Source: Actinostola sp. cb2023 (lineage: Eukaryota; Cnidaria; Anthozoa; Actiniaria; Actinostolidae). From it: a stretch of DNA of 64,000 nt. The stretch is taken from contig JAUJYZ010000082.1 in NCBI GenBank assembly GCA_033675265.1, positions 1-64,000 on the forward strand, in the 5' to 3' direction. The notes below the pieces were generated by a model. That model saw nothing but the letters and a program-made list of their open reading frames with translations. It searched no databases and had not been told where the DNA came from. Positions 34,720 to 45,468 of this stretch are shown here, one piece after another (position 1 is the first letter of the stretch; every line of letters begins with the position of its first letter). A program made the position numbers and the translations under genes.

Positions 34720-35803
34720 TAAGCCACTTCACGCTTTCGTCCGCCATTTTTGATTTGGGGCAAACGCGCGAAAATTGATAGAAATCTGGATCACTTTGAC
34801 TAAAAGTCTAAATTCTAAAGTCTCATAACTCCGCTCAGTTTTGTTGGATTTTCAAAATTTAAACTTCAATAATCAGTAGGCATGTATACCAGTTGTTGGA
34901 CTGAAAATAAAACCAATGTAGGTGTTTTAACTGCCTTTTACGAGTCAATCTTTCTTCACCATGAATCCATTACATTTTTCACGCGCCAAACGTTTTATTT
35001 TGAAAACAAAAATCTGAATTATTTTCTCGATTTGTAGCCTTCCAATATCTATCGTATCAAAGGTGATAAATAACAAAGAAAATATATTTTCTAAAAAGGT
35101 ACGTTTTTGAAAATCAAACAAAATTGTGTGAGCGGATCGAGTCGATTCTCGGTTTTCACGTGACGTCATCAAAAAGCTAAAATCCAAACTATTCACCTCA
35201 CAAAACTGTTTGTTGGATATCTTGTTTTTGTCGTTATAAGAAAAGTCTTACCAAAATAATTTGGTAATTTAGATGTTTTGTTTTCGATTTATTGCGAGTC
35301 AAATTCTGTCACGCAATACTGTCACGCGCATTTCAAAGCCGTAGAAATAGGAAAATTCGTTTGAAATTATACGATTTTAACTTAGTAAATGATGGGTAAC
35401 TTTATTTTGATGAAAATAGCTGTTTAAAAATTGAAATGTTTGCAATATAAACATGATTTTCAGTCTTCGTGACTTGGCCGCCATATTGGTGTCCCTCGAT
35501 GGGACACCAAGATGGCGGACCCATACATTTTAACTAAATTATGAGCATAAGCGATCGCTCATATCTTCGTATCTAAAACTTCTTTTAACTAAGCCTTCGG
35601 CTGAGATATGTGGTTTTGGCTGCTCTTTCGGCCTATGAAGGTTTTGTTCTATATAAGTCATGGGAAAATTTTCAATGACGTAGGTGAAAGCCGAGAATAG
35701 GAAGTCAAAGTGATCGAGATCTCTCTCTCTCTCTCTCTCGATATATATTTTCGCGCGTTTGCGCCAATTTAAAATGGCGGACGAAAGCGGGTGAAGTGAC
35801 TTA
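34720..35803. mobile_element. TIR element, 1.08 kb, with inner hairpin
   Basis: Left end 'taagccacttcacgctttcg' and right end near 35784-35803 are reverse complements, with pairing continuing through 'tccgccattt', 'caaacgcgcgaaaat' and 'atcactttgact'. A CT microsatellite interrupts the right arm (35718-35738). At 35470-35520 there is a tight hairpin made of 'ccgccatattggtgtccc' and 'gggacaccaagatggcgg'. No transposase frame. Confidence 0.8.
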
Positions 35804-35805
35804 TC

Positions 35806-36358
35806 AACCGTGAGTTCTGCATCTTATTCATACATGGTACACGTAGTATTCAAGAACTGGTACAATATGCCACTAGGAGGCGTTAGAAAAGGTCAATAAT
35901 ACTTGGTGGATATTGACTCAGTTAATCACACAAAATTAAATGAGAGAAATAGGAAATGGAAAATAAGAAACTTACGAAATCTAGCTAGCATTTTAACATA
36001 TCTCCTTCATTATAATGCCCCATTCACACCAAAACTTCTTTTGTTAAACTGGGTTTTTCTAGCTTCTTTTAAGCTGCGAGCATCTAATTTCACAAGAATC
36101 AAACTATCTGGCCGTTGATACTGTCCACTCCCAATCATGTTTTTGTAGGATACGAACGATACAAAAGTGTTTATAGAAATAGACTTGCTTTTAAATACGA
36201 ACTTGGTTGTCTAAATAGTTGTTTAATTAATATATTTGTTTTAGCTGGACCGCGCACAATCAAATTAATCAGTTTAAATTTAAATTATCGATTTTATAGT
36301 TTATATTTAGTATTCATGTTTTTAGTATTTGTAACCATAGATATGTATTTTATCGGCT
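35806..36358. other. Intergenic with two short open frames
   Basis: Plus-strand frames of 71 (35903-36118) and 81 codons (36115-36360) follow each other but match no family I recognise. The second is AT-rich and hydrophobic and ends at 'gctaggaataaagac', just before a TTA tract, like a retroelement tail. Confidence 0.4.
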
Positions 36359-36369
36359 AGGAATAAAGA

Positions 36370-36444
<75 letters not shown>

Positions 36445-36445
36445 G
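36359..36445. repeat. TTA microsatellite
   Basis: About 75 bases of TTA/ATT triplets following 'aataaagac'; possibly the tail of a non-LTR retroelement. Confidence 0.85.
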
Positions 36446-36679
36446 GTAGGAATCATATGAAAGAAAAGTACATATGTCATTTTATCAACCAGATATTTCA
36501 ATGGTAATGACCAAGCTTTTGGACACATTGTCCATCTCAATTTCGTTCTTTTAAAAATCTTTTTAATTACCAAGCCATAATGCATCGAACCAAACGTCCT
36601 TCGTCATGGCGCAGTTGGAATAACACTATTAAATGTACATGGAAATAACAATGGACAACTAATACGTTATAATGTCTAA

Positions 36680-37278
36680 TCATTTTGACTAAACATCACA
36701 AAACTTGGCACAGCTTGAGAGTTTTATATCCTCTACTTATTTAAGTGAATGAAATCCAAAATAGCGTATCACGTGGTTAACCACGTGACAAAGAATTTTG
36801 AAAACAAAATATAAAATGCGGTCGCCAGTTTAAGAGGAAAGTGAAAGCAAATAGTTGTGTATAATCACGTTTATGATCATCTATTAACCCTCGTTTAGAA
36901 AACCTGTCTCCCGCTTTTTGCAAGGAGAATATTTCGGAAAAGAGGTCACGTGACCATTTCATCAGATTATATTTCTGTAGTTTTCTCTTAAACTATATAT
37001 AATTCCGAGGTTTTCTAAACGCTATCTTGTTTAACTGGTTATCCTTAACGCTATTACGTAAAAGGTATTTCATTGTGAATTGAATTCGCGACCGCATTTA
37101 AGAAAAACTATATTTTCCTCCATAAGGTCACGTGACCACATGACGTCACAATTGTTAGATCTAAATTGTCTCAAATCTTGTATATAACCTTATGCCTAAA
37201 TATGAGTGCCTAAGTAAATTAGAGCAGCGAGTTATTACAAGAAATTTGATTTTCCAAGTTGCCTTTTTGAACCAGGCC
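36680..37278. repeat. Diverged relative of the 27283-27931 element
   Basis: Shares in order 'aaccacgtgacaa', 'aaaatgcggtcgc', 'aggtcacgtgaccatt', 'ttttctaaacgctatctt', 'ggtcacgtgaccac' with TGACGTCA, 'cttatgcctaaatat' and the end 'gaaccaggcc' before TTAA (37279-37282). The left terminus was not recognised. Confidence 0.65.
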
Positions 37279-37488
37279 TTAAGTACCTTGAGTTTAATAT
37301 AATCTTTGTTTCTTTTACGTTATATATTTCTTAACAATGACAATGACAATAGTTTATTTGGTACCATAAATATCCATAAGAATATACGGTATATTGCGAT
37401 ACGATATACGGTAAAATGCAACATGTATATTTTTGGTACAGGCTAACTGAAATAACCATGAGAACTAAACTAGTCAGTTAGCTGTCTA

Positions 37489-37599
37489 TTTAACAATTAG
37501 ACAACGAGTTCGAGTTGGCTATGAGCAGATAGTCAACGAGGCTCCTGCCGAGTTGACTATCTTAGCTCATAGACAACGAGGGCGAGTTGTCTAATTGTT
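37489..37599. repeat. Hairpin, 111 bp
   Basis: 'caattagacaacgagttcga' pairs with 'gagttgtctaattg' at the other end; 'gagcagatagtcaac' pairs with 'gttgactatcttagctc'. It adjoins the TIR element that starts at 37599. Confidence 0.75.
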
Positions 37600-38216
37600 T
37601 TAGTATAAACAAACTAGCATACTTACTTTTATACCAATATTTCTTGTTTAATTTGCATAGGTAAAAAGAATAAGAATTTTATGCTGGTCATAAGTACACA
37701 TTTTACCATCAACAAATTGAAAACTAAACCAGAAAAGTTGGTTCTTTTGTTGAAAAACTTTCATAAATCAAATAACAAATGAACAATTAAACCACGAGTC
37801 AAGAGTGGTGTAGCCTTCGTTTATTACCTTTATCACTATCAGTACTCCATTTGGCTTTGGCTTTGCTCAGTTTTAAAAGTTGAAAAAAATCGGCCTGAAA
37901 AATCTTCAACTTTAACGATCGTTTCTCGCTCAGTTTCTGCAGTGTCAGCCAAAGAAAACTTGCTGGAATTGTCAATGAGATGTCTATATTTATGTGCTTT
38001 TTCCATTTCTTGTTCTTGAGATTTGTTTCTCGGTCTATTTTAGCTCTTTTTAGCGAGAAAACAACTATCGGGTTTGTCCGCCATCTTGCTTCATCTTTCA
38101 CGGCCAATGGTTACCATGGTGATTCGCTACTAGGGGACTATCACTATTAGACCCCTAGTAGCGTAGCCAATCAGATTGCAGGATATGTGATAGACCACTA
38201 GTTTGTTTATACTAAC
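37599..38216. mobile_element. TIR element, about 620 bp, copy 1
   Basis: Left 'tagtataaacaaactag' and right 'ctagtttgtttatacta' are exact complements. A direct-orientation relative is at 39596-40212. Near the right end both carry 'ccaatcagattgcaggatat'. A 102-codon minus-strand frame (37799-38107), starting MAVKDEARWRTNP, lies inside; I cannot assign it and the relative does not keep it. Confidence 0.7.
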
Positions 38217-38452
38217 TACGATTAGACTACGCGTTCGAGGTTTCTATTTATAAAACGAGAGACCGTGTTTTATCGGCATATAAAGATCCATGCATGTGAC
38301 CGATTGGACAACCCTGATTGGACCAATTGCTCATGAATTATTAATGAGTTTTAGAAGAGACATTAGAATATAGTCATACTCACTCGACCAATCAGCGCCC
38401 AGCATTTGTGCGCTCTATATCTCATAAAGGAGCTTTAACAATGGATTCATTA

Positions 38453-38545
38453 TTATTCTCTATATAGAGAATACTAATAAAGCTTTGTTTTCTTTTGTTA
38501 CAAAGCCTTATTAGTATTCTCTATATAGGGAATACTAATGACTAA
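38453..38545. repeat. Hairpin, about 90 bp
   Basis: 'ctctatatagagaatactaa' pairs with 'ttagtattctctatataggg' around a loop that contains 'ttttcttttg'. Confidence 0.75.
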
Positions 38546-38559
38546 CTTAGAGAATACTA

Positions 38560-38710
38560 GAGCGCAAATATTATATCCGTGAAATAGCTAACTAACTAAA
38601 TAGTACTAATAAATAGCACCAAATGCTTTATCATTGTTGTCTACTTAGTAGTAAAATGTTAATTGGTACTAAATGTTAGCGCTTATTTCACGGATATAAT
38701 ATTTGCACTC
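38560..38710. mobile_element. MITE, 151 bp
   Basis: Ends GAGCGCAAATATTATATCCG and the reverse complement of the right end match over about 27 bp with one mismatch; TA flanks both. The interior 'aatagtactaataaatagca' resembles the 33430-33570 family. Confidence 0.8.
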
Positions 38711-39350
38711 TACATGAATAACGTGTACTAAACTATATACAAGAAATATTCTAATACAATCTTAGTTTAATCTTCAAATACTATTCAAATATTAATTATT
38801 ATATCATAATCCAATAAATCACAGTTATTTGGATTCGTTAAGCAGCTAGATCTATACATGAATACTGCGGATACAGAAATACAGATCATAACTATACTGA
38901 ACACTAAAGAAACGTAGCGAGTCACTTACTCTTCAAAATGAAATCACAAACGAGTTTCTCCATGTTCTACAAGAAGTGTAGATGTAAGGATATTCATCAG
39001 TCATCCAAGTTCTCCGTATGATTATTGCGATATAGTTAGCCCAATCTTTCAATAGTATTAAATGTCCACATCGTGCTTGAGTTTTCTTTGGTGTCCATTA
39101 TTTCTCTCGTTTTTCAATTCCGTCCGTTCTAACTGGTTTGAAGAAACTTTGAGATTTCTGCTCTTCATTTCCACAACAAATACCGGTAATTTCTAGCGTT
39201 GCAAGCTTCGTATTTAAAAGCCTCAAGCTTCGGATATTCATCTTCACTCCACTGAAGTCACACACAACTGAACAACTTTGCATAAGCGTATGTGCATTTG
39301 AAATCAGTATTCCTTTGGGAAAGCAACAGACATGCAGCCAAAGAATACTC
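38711..39350. other. Intergenic, no gene recognised
   Basis: AT-rich DNA with only short unremarkable frames (60 codons or so). Confidence 0.5.
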
Positions 39351-39352
39351 TC

Positions 39353-39535
39353 GTGAGTATGACTATATTCTAAAACGGTTAGAGAATAAACACTCGTGCT
39401 TTATGGAATTCAGTAGAGCGCCTCGCATTGATAGAAGGGCCACTCGGCGCTACGCGCCTCGTGGCCTTCTATCTGCTGCTCGGAGCTCTAAATCCCATAA
39501 AGCACTCGCGTTATTCTCTAACCTTACATAGTCAA
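39353..39535. repeat. Hairpin, about 183 bp
   Basis: 'gactatattctaaaacggttagagaataa' pairs imperfectly with 'ttattctctaaccttacatagtc'; the core 'gccactcggcgctacgcgcc' is itself palindromic with 'cgtggccttctatc'. Confidence 0.7.
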
Positions 39536-39595
39536 TGAGGCGCGTAGCGTCGAGTTGACTATCCTCATAGAAAAATGAGAACGAGTAGTCTAATT

Positions 39596-40212
39596 GTTTT
39601 AGCATCAACCATCCAGTAGGTCAGTAGAAAATGACAGAAACAAGCAACAGACAATAATTCGTCGAGAAACTCCTCCGAAACATTAGGGACTTTAAGCATC
39701 GAGGACGGGGACGTGAGGGCGACGAAGTTCGAATAAAGTGTTTTGTTGTCTATTGTTTTCATATTTGTTTATTTTTTCGTGTTTTTCACTAAATTTGCGC
39801 CCTCTTTGATGAATAACATCGTCTTTTTGTGGTCCGGTTACTTTGACTGAACACAACTATCTGCACAAACAACGAACTGACGTTCTCGTTCAATGCAATT
39901 AATATATTTGCCATCGTCAAACATGAGGCAATTCACGTTGTAGTTTAGCACAGGACGCCTGAAGTAAGACCAAACCGAGCTCATTTCATACATTCCAACA
40001 CGAAGTTATTGAATTTTGTAATTAGCACTATTGTTCTGTCTGCCGTCGTCCTCACGTCCCCGTCCTCGATGCTTAAAGTCCCTAATAGCAAAACGCGACG
40101 ACGAAGCGGCCATTTTGTTTGTTAACCTCTACTCGGGGTCTATGAGCTGATAGACCACTGGTAGCGAACCAATCAGATTGCAGGATATGCGATAGATCAC
40201 TGGATGGTTTAT
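39596..40212. mobile_element. TIR element, about 617 bp, copy 2, with nested MITE
   Basis: Left 'ttagcatcaaccatccagta' and right 'cactggatggtttatgtta' are inverted. The copy contains a nested MITE (39683-40085) and keeps 'ccaatcagattgcaggatat' near its right end, as copy 1 does. Confidence 0.65.
39683..40085. mobile_element. Nested MITE, 403 bp
   Basis: Left end TTAGGGACTTTAAGCATCGA is the exact complement of the right end; pairing continues through 'ggacggggacgtgagg'. It is inside the TIR element at 39596-40212. Confidence 0.85.
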
Positions 40213-40349
40213 GTTAAAATAAGTTATACAGTTTTAATTCATTGACAATATAACCATTTAACATGTGTTTTAATCCCAAGTTTTCGGTTCATCGCTGTTA
40301 CAAACAATAAGGAAGCACACAACAAAACAAAAATTAAGGAATACGAAGG

Positions 40350-40625
40350 TAAACTAGCGAGTACACTAGTATGGGCTGTGGCGGTCTTATTTACGATGTT
40401 ATAGATTTTCTTTAACCATTGATTTGATCATTATACACAGACGCAGCTCATACCAGTGTACTCGCTAGATTCCATTCTATTTATCATTATACACCGACGC
40501 AGCCCATACCAGTGTACTCGCTAGTTTCCATTGAATCTATCATTATACACAGACGCAGCCCATACTAGTGTACTCGCTAGATTCCATTGATTTGATCATT
40601 ATACACCGACGCAGCCCAACCTAAG
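40350..40625. repeat. 56 bp tandem repeat with an inverted unit
   Basis: 'cattatacacagacgcagc' starts at 40429, 40485, 40541 and 40597, each followed by 'ccagtgtactcgctag'. A reversed unit ('ctagcgagtacactagtatg') precedes them at 40354-40380. Confidence 0.85.
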
Positions 40626-40837
40626 TTGCAATGATCTGATAAGAGGCGGTGTGCGTCAGAGCTTAATTTCGTTGATCCAGTACAGCGGAACTATTGAGCA
40701 TGCGTACTTACTACATGGAAAACCTTCGGAAATTGTTCGCTACATGGACTCGGAAATATTCGGAAAGTTACGAATCTGCGTTGTCAGTCAGAGGGGTCAG
40801 CGGCCCGCACAGAGCGTCCATACATGTCCAATACACA

Positions 40838-41312
40838 CGACCTGATACGGGCCGTGAAAGCTCCTTTACGGCCCGTATAGGTCGTGAAGTAATTACTATT
40901 CATATATCTTATTAATATGCGTAAACAAAGCATGTCATTATTTTGAGTTATTCAACATTGATGAATTTTTTAAATGATTCATACCCATAATACCGTTCGC
41001 CATCGAATATTCAATTCGGTCACTCGTGAATTGGTCACCCTGTGTCGTATAGTTAATTTGGCTACAGGGTCGGCCACATTGCTCACGGGCCGATACGGGC
41101 CGTACCGCCGGTAAAGACCTTTTACGGGCCGTGCATCTCATTTGCAGGTCGTGACAGGTCGGGAATTGGGTATCCTTGGTCAAAACACGAATATATTAAA
41201 ATTGCCTTCAAGAGGGGGCCTGAAATGTTCACGGGCCGATACGGGCCGTACCGCCGGTAAAGACCTTTTACCGGCCGTGCATCTCATTTGCAGGTCGTGA
41301 CAGGTCGTGAAT
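40838..41312. repeat. GGCCCGT/ACGGGCC palindromic repeat cluster
   Basis: A hairpin 'cgggccgtgaaagctccttt' / 'acggcccgt' at 40853-40880, then two direct copies (41086-41163 and 41230-41310) of a block with 'cacgggccgatacgggccgt', 'accgccggtaaagacctttt' and 'gcatctcatttgcaggtcgt'. 'aggtcgtga' also recurs. GC-rich against AT-rich surroundings. Confidence 0.75.
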
Positions 41313-42330
41313 TCGACACTTACTCGCCATCTATTTCACTTTTCTAGGACCTTAGTGAAAAGCACTTTTAATTAGTGATCTAGGCATCCTCATTAAAGAT
41401 TATATTTATTATTATTATTATTATTATTACTCTTTACGGACAATATAACCACTTCCACTGAAATGATTGGTGTTTCGTCATTTTCAAAGCCCTCATTTTG
41501 CCGATATTTTAAACATATATCTTCACAAATAACAAACATCTCCCACAGTCAAGCTAAAATCGCGGTAGACTCTATGAATGGAGCGAATCCAATGGAGCTA
41601 GTTTCGTAAAAACAGACTCTATGAGACACATACCACGGTTGACTATCGTAAATTTGTTACTAGTAGTAGGTCTGGATGATCGTGATCACAATTATTACTC
41701 GGGCCCAGGCCTAAGGCCGGGCCGAGTCTATAGTTACAGTTGGTATGTTTTTATTTTTTTTGTTACTCTTATCGGAGTCATGAATCTGCAATCGAGTGGG
41801 ACTGGGAACGAGACCACGAGACTTATCAACACGCATCTCAGCACGACGACCTCTTTATTCGCAAACCCACAAGAAAGATTACAAAGCACAAACCAATCAG
41901 GGGAAGCACCTGAGGTCAAGGGGCAAACATCTAAATATATTCTCGTCTATATTTAGATTGAAACAAGACGCTCTAGTAGCGTGAAGTCGGGCTATTAACG
42001 TTTTTACTGATATACTGTAAAGTTCCGAAAGTTAGCCTCCTCCGCAGGCTAGTCTATAGCTCGGAATACTGAATATTGGTCCACAGGTCGGCCATACCAA
42101 ACGTTATGACAATGACAATGACAGTTGCGTGACGAGGGAGACTGTTTGTCGGTGAGTCATAGATAAACATCTCCAATCAGACGTATTTGGTACGTCTTGA
42201 GGTTGCATCGGGTCAGATGGTTCTGATAACTTTCATCGTTTGTTTTTGTTTAAGATATTTAAGCTTACAAAGGCTTCAATAACACTATACACGTACTGAA
42301 GTAATTCTATGCTCAAACTCAAACTCAAAT
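41313..42330. other. Intergenic, with short hairpin
   Basis: Contains a TTA tract (41405-41430), the hairpin 'actcgggcccaggc ... gggccgagt' (41698-41727), and a single 'gacagttgcgtgacgaggga' (about 42120) from the repeat at 13531. Open frames here are unconvincing. Confidence 0.5.
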
Positions 42331-42335
42331 TCTAT

Positions 42336-42545
42336 GCCCCCATACACCCTAATCCCCCCTCCAATACCCCCTACCTATTGCTATATATATGACATACCAT
42401 TAAAATAACCAATACAGTTTTCCAGTACCATCTCCCTACCCCTCCCCCATACACCCTAATCCCCCCTCCAATACCCCCGGCCTACCCTATTGCTATATAT
42501 ATGACATACCATTACAATAACCAATACAGTTTTCCAGTACCGTCA
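42336..42545. repeat. Two-copy direct repeat, 112 bp period
   Basis: 'atacaccctaatcccccctc' followed by 'ttgctatatatatgacatac' and 'caatacagttttccagtacc' occurs twice, at about 42342 and 42450. Confidence 0.85.
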
Positions 42546-42739
42546 ATGGTCTATCTAGATCATTTTGAGGGATGATAGAGAAGAGGTGCTTAATAGAGAT
42601 CTAGCGTATGCATGTACCAAGTCAATGTACGACTATTATATGCACGTGTGTGTAATGGCGGTGATTGTAACATTAGACTGTCCATAGCTGTCTGCCTTTT
42701 GGCAGGGGGTGATTATTAGAGGGGCGGTGCTCATTATAT

Positions 42740-43230
42740 TTGCGTCCCAACGCTAAATACACTGCATGGAAGGAAACACGCGCTCTCTTTAAACCACAGG
42801 CAGTCCAACCATTGCTATTCTGAGGCTACTTAAATAATAAATAAAAAGATATTTATATTCGCGCGTCTTTTTTTTATGGGTTTCCTGTGGTAGAGCGCGC
42901 GTGCAATACGTATTATGTTGGGTTCCCTGTGCATAGAAATTTATGATGTTGGGCTCCCTGTGTGCGTCCCGCAAGACGCACCCGCACAAGTGTAGTAGTG
43001 AAATATGTGTAATACACCACATTGCTGCAGGCGCGTCTTGCGGGACGCAGACAGGGAGCCCAACATAATACGTATTTCGCACGCGCGCGCTCTACCACAG
43101 GAAACCCATCAAAAAAAAGACGAGCGCATACGATTACCAATAACAGTTTATTTTAATAATTATAAATAGCCTCAAAAGCAATGGTTGGGGTGCCTGTGCC
43201 CCGACGTTAAATGCACTACATGGAAACAGT
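42740..43230. mobile_element. Foldback-type element, copy 1
   Basis: Two arms around a short centre near 43000-43020: 'tgggtttcctgtggtagagc' (42880) pairs with 'gctctaccacaggaaaccca' (43089); 'gttgggctccctgtgtgcgt' (42950) pairs with the sequence near 43050; outer parts 'aggctacttaaataataaat' and 'tttattttaataattataaa' also pair. A relative broken by insertions is at 63179-63845. Non-coding. Confidence 0.85.
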
Positions 43231-43417
43231 TGCTCTCTTTAAACCTGGGAAATTCGCTGGAAATAATCAATTTCCAAGTTTTGGACATTTCCAAAGAATT
43301 CCCAAGGTTTGAAGAGCGTGCGTTATGTGTGCGTTGTGCGTGCGTTGTGCGTGCGTTATGCGTTATTCCATTGATAGAGCGTTTACGATCATATGTTACA
43401 AATCAAAAGCGTCGTAC

Positions 43418-43702
43418 CTTCTCCTTCCAGTAATTTGTCAGGGTTCTTCAAACCTTCTTTCAACTCTTCCTTCTTCGCATCCGTGTATGTTTGTGCAGTT
43501 GCTCGAATAGATTCTATCGCTTGACAAAGTTTCTTGAACGAGGATGTTTTGAACCTCGTGTAAAACATTTTCTCAGGACCAACTTCGAGGTTGTGGAGGC
43601 ATTCTAGCATATCATTGACAGCTTTTATAAACCTCAATGGTTCATCTCTTGGCGGATCTTCATACAATACTATCCTGGTACCGAATACTAGTGTACCAAT
43701 TG
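43418..43702 (-). CDS. Cytochrome P450 (mitochondrial clan), internal exon
   Basis: The minus-strand exon has acceptor 'tttcag' before 43702 and donor GTACGA after 43418, giving 285 bp with intron phase 1 at both ends. It encodes the segment after helix D/E of a mitochondrial-clan P450: 'IGTLVFGTRI', then 'PLRFIKAVNDML', then 'PEKMFYTRFKTSSFKKLCQA', and a lysine/glutamate-rich end 'EELKEGLKNPDKL' before the I-helix. In animals these enzymes oxidise sterols or related lipids in mitochondria using ferredoxin. The downstream exons (I helix, ExxR, heme cysteine) were not found, so this may be a partial gene or a remnant. The exon itself is uninterrupted. Confidence 0.88.
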
Positions 43703-43867
43703 CTGAAATGATATCATGAAGCGGCAAAAACATTACTAAATGAGCGCGCAATTGCCGTGGCAGCTTGACTAGTACTGACTGGTTGATTAGGAGTGAAAAA
43801 CTTTTTTTTACATATGTAGTAAAATCTCTGAACAAGACATTTTAAGAATCCGGTTGTACTTACGAAA

Positions 43868-43992
43868 GGTGGATATAGTGTAATCTGTTGGATAAATCCT
43901 TATCCAGTTTATCTTTATTAGATATAACAGCATCAACTTATCCACTGGATATAAGGCCGGATTTATCCGGTCGGGATAGCGCTATTCAACAG
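43868..43992. repeat. MITE-like repeat in P450 intron
   Basis: Contains repeated, partly inverted 'ttatccactggat' / 'atccttatccagt' words and ends 'gggatagcgctattcaac'. It lies in the intron between the two P450 exons. Boundaries are uncertain. Confidence 0.45.
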
Positions 43993-44379
43993 AGACGGAG
44001 AAAAAACGTTTTATAGCCTCTTCTAATAAGGACACTTATAGTTTGTTAAGCTCAATATTTTGTATACAAGCCCTTTTATGCTCAAATAACAAAATGTCAA
44101 ATGCCACCAAGATTTGGTGAATCAGTCTCAGAGATATAAGGCCTTGTATTTTGGGAGAGATGAAATATCTCCGAGAAGCTTTACTGTCAGTAACTGAACA
44201 AGGTTTTGCAACAGGTTTTGAGTAATGGCAGCACAAATGTATCAATTGCAGTTTTTGACGTATCATTGCCAGTTAATGAAAACTGTATGAAAACAGCAGC
44301 TTTGCAGTTTTTCCGCTATGTCGCGCTATTCACCTTTCGTACAACCGGGACCAGATGTACAATAAGCAATACCTACACT

Positions 44380-44538
44380 GGGGCGGATCTAGGATTTTGA
44401 GGTGGGGGGTTCACTCCAAAAGGAAATGTTACGCGCACCGATTTTTAGTATTTAAAAAAAATCGTATTATTATTGAATTGTTCCTGGGCAGCTAGGGGGG
44501 TGCACGAGCACCCAATGAACCCCCATTAAATCCGCCAC
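44380..44538. mobile_element. Small MITE in P450 intron
   Basis: 'tggggcggatctaggatttt' at the left and 'cccccattaaatccgccaca' at the right form imperfect inverted ends. A start of the same type, 'ggggcggattaagggtgggg', appears at 63943. It ends about 40 bases from the splice donor of the upstream P450 exon. Confidence 0.6.
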
Positions 44539-44576
44539 ATCTACATTCAATCGAGCATTTTGATAACTCTTCTTAC

Positions 44577-44737
44577 AGGGTTGAAATCTCTCCTTCAGTG
44601 TTGCCTTCTCTTGGCGGATACTCTTCAGTGCATCATCAACGACATCATAAAAGTTGCCAATGTTGTCATGCAGCTCTCTGGGTCTCAGCATTTTTGGAGA
44701 AAGAGATTGGCGAAAATGTTTCCAATCAGCTCCTTCT
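44577..44737 (-). CDS. Cytochrome P450 (mitochondrial clan), helix C exon
   Basis: Acceptor 'cttctatag' precedes 44737 after a pyrimidine-rich tract and donor GTAAGA follows 44577, giving 161 bp. The reading 'EGADWKHFRQSLSPKMLRPR' holds the helix C W-x-x-x-R motif that contacts a heme propionate and the 'LSPKMLRP' signature of mitochondrial-clan P450s. The end, 'VVDDALKSIRQEKATLKERF', is helix D. It ends in phase 1 and the next recognised exon starts in the matching phase, but about 25 residues expected between them (helix E region) are missing, so a small exon was overlooked or lost. Upstream exons were not found; the acceptor is close to an ACC-rich minisatellite. Confidence 0.9.
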
Positions 44738-44789
44738 CTATAGAAGAGCAAGTAACAGAATCATCTGATTCATTACCACTTCCACCACC

Positions 44790-45246
44790 TCTACTATGGC
44801 CTCTACTCACAACCGCCACTACCATCATGATATCATCTCCATCACCACTGCCACTACCACTAGTTCAACCACCACAAGTATTACAACCACCACCTCTACC
44901 CACCACTTCTACCCATGCACAACCACCACCGCCACTACCATCATGATCGATCATCACCACTGCTACTACCACCACCACTAGTACAACCACCACAACTATT
45001 ACAACCACCACCTCTTCCCACCACTTCTACCCATGCACAGCCACCAACACCACTACCATCATGATCGATCATCACCACTGCTACTACCACCACCACTAGT
45101 ACAACCACCACAACTATTACAACCACCACCTCTACCCACCACTTCTACCCATGCACAACCACCACCACCACTACCATCATGATCATCTCCACCACCACTG
45201 CCACCACTACTAGTACAACCACCACAACTATTACAACCACCACCTC
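44790..45246. repeat. ACC-rich minisatellite, left part
   Basis: Units of about 120 bp combine 'accacttctacccatgcaca', 'actaccatcatgatcatc', 'tccatcaccactgc' and 'agtacaaccaccacaactat'. The array resumes at 46481 after the hAT insertion. Frames within it (poly-Thr/His/Val) come from the triplet bias. Confidence 0.9.
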
Positions 45247-45468
45247 CAGGGCCGTAGCAAGCCTTGCAAAACTGGGGGGCACAAAGTCACTTCGCAACAC
45301 ATGATCACAAAAAAAAAGAATATTTAAACCATAGATATTCCTTTAATGGAATTACATGCACTCTGGTGATATTCCTATTAAACATTTAATGTATATAATA
45401 TTAATAATAATATTAGAACCAATCGCCGAAATGTTTCCCCTAGAGCTAGATTTATCATCACAATTTGT

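Noticed and set aside
43697..43835. N-terminal extension of the P450 frame up to 43835
   Set aside because: Sequence before 'IGTLVFGTRI' does not resemble P450, and a good acceptor ('tttcag') precedes 43702, so the extension is intron.
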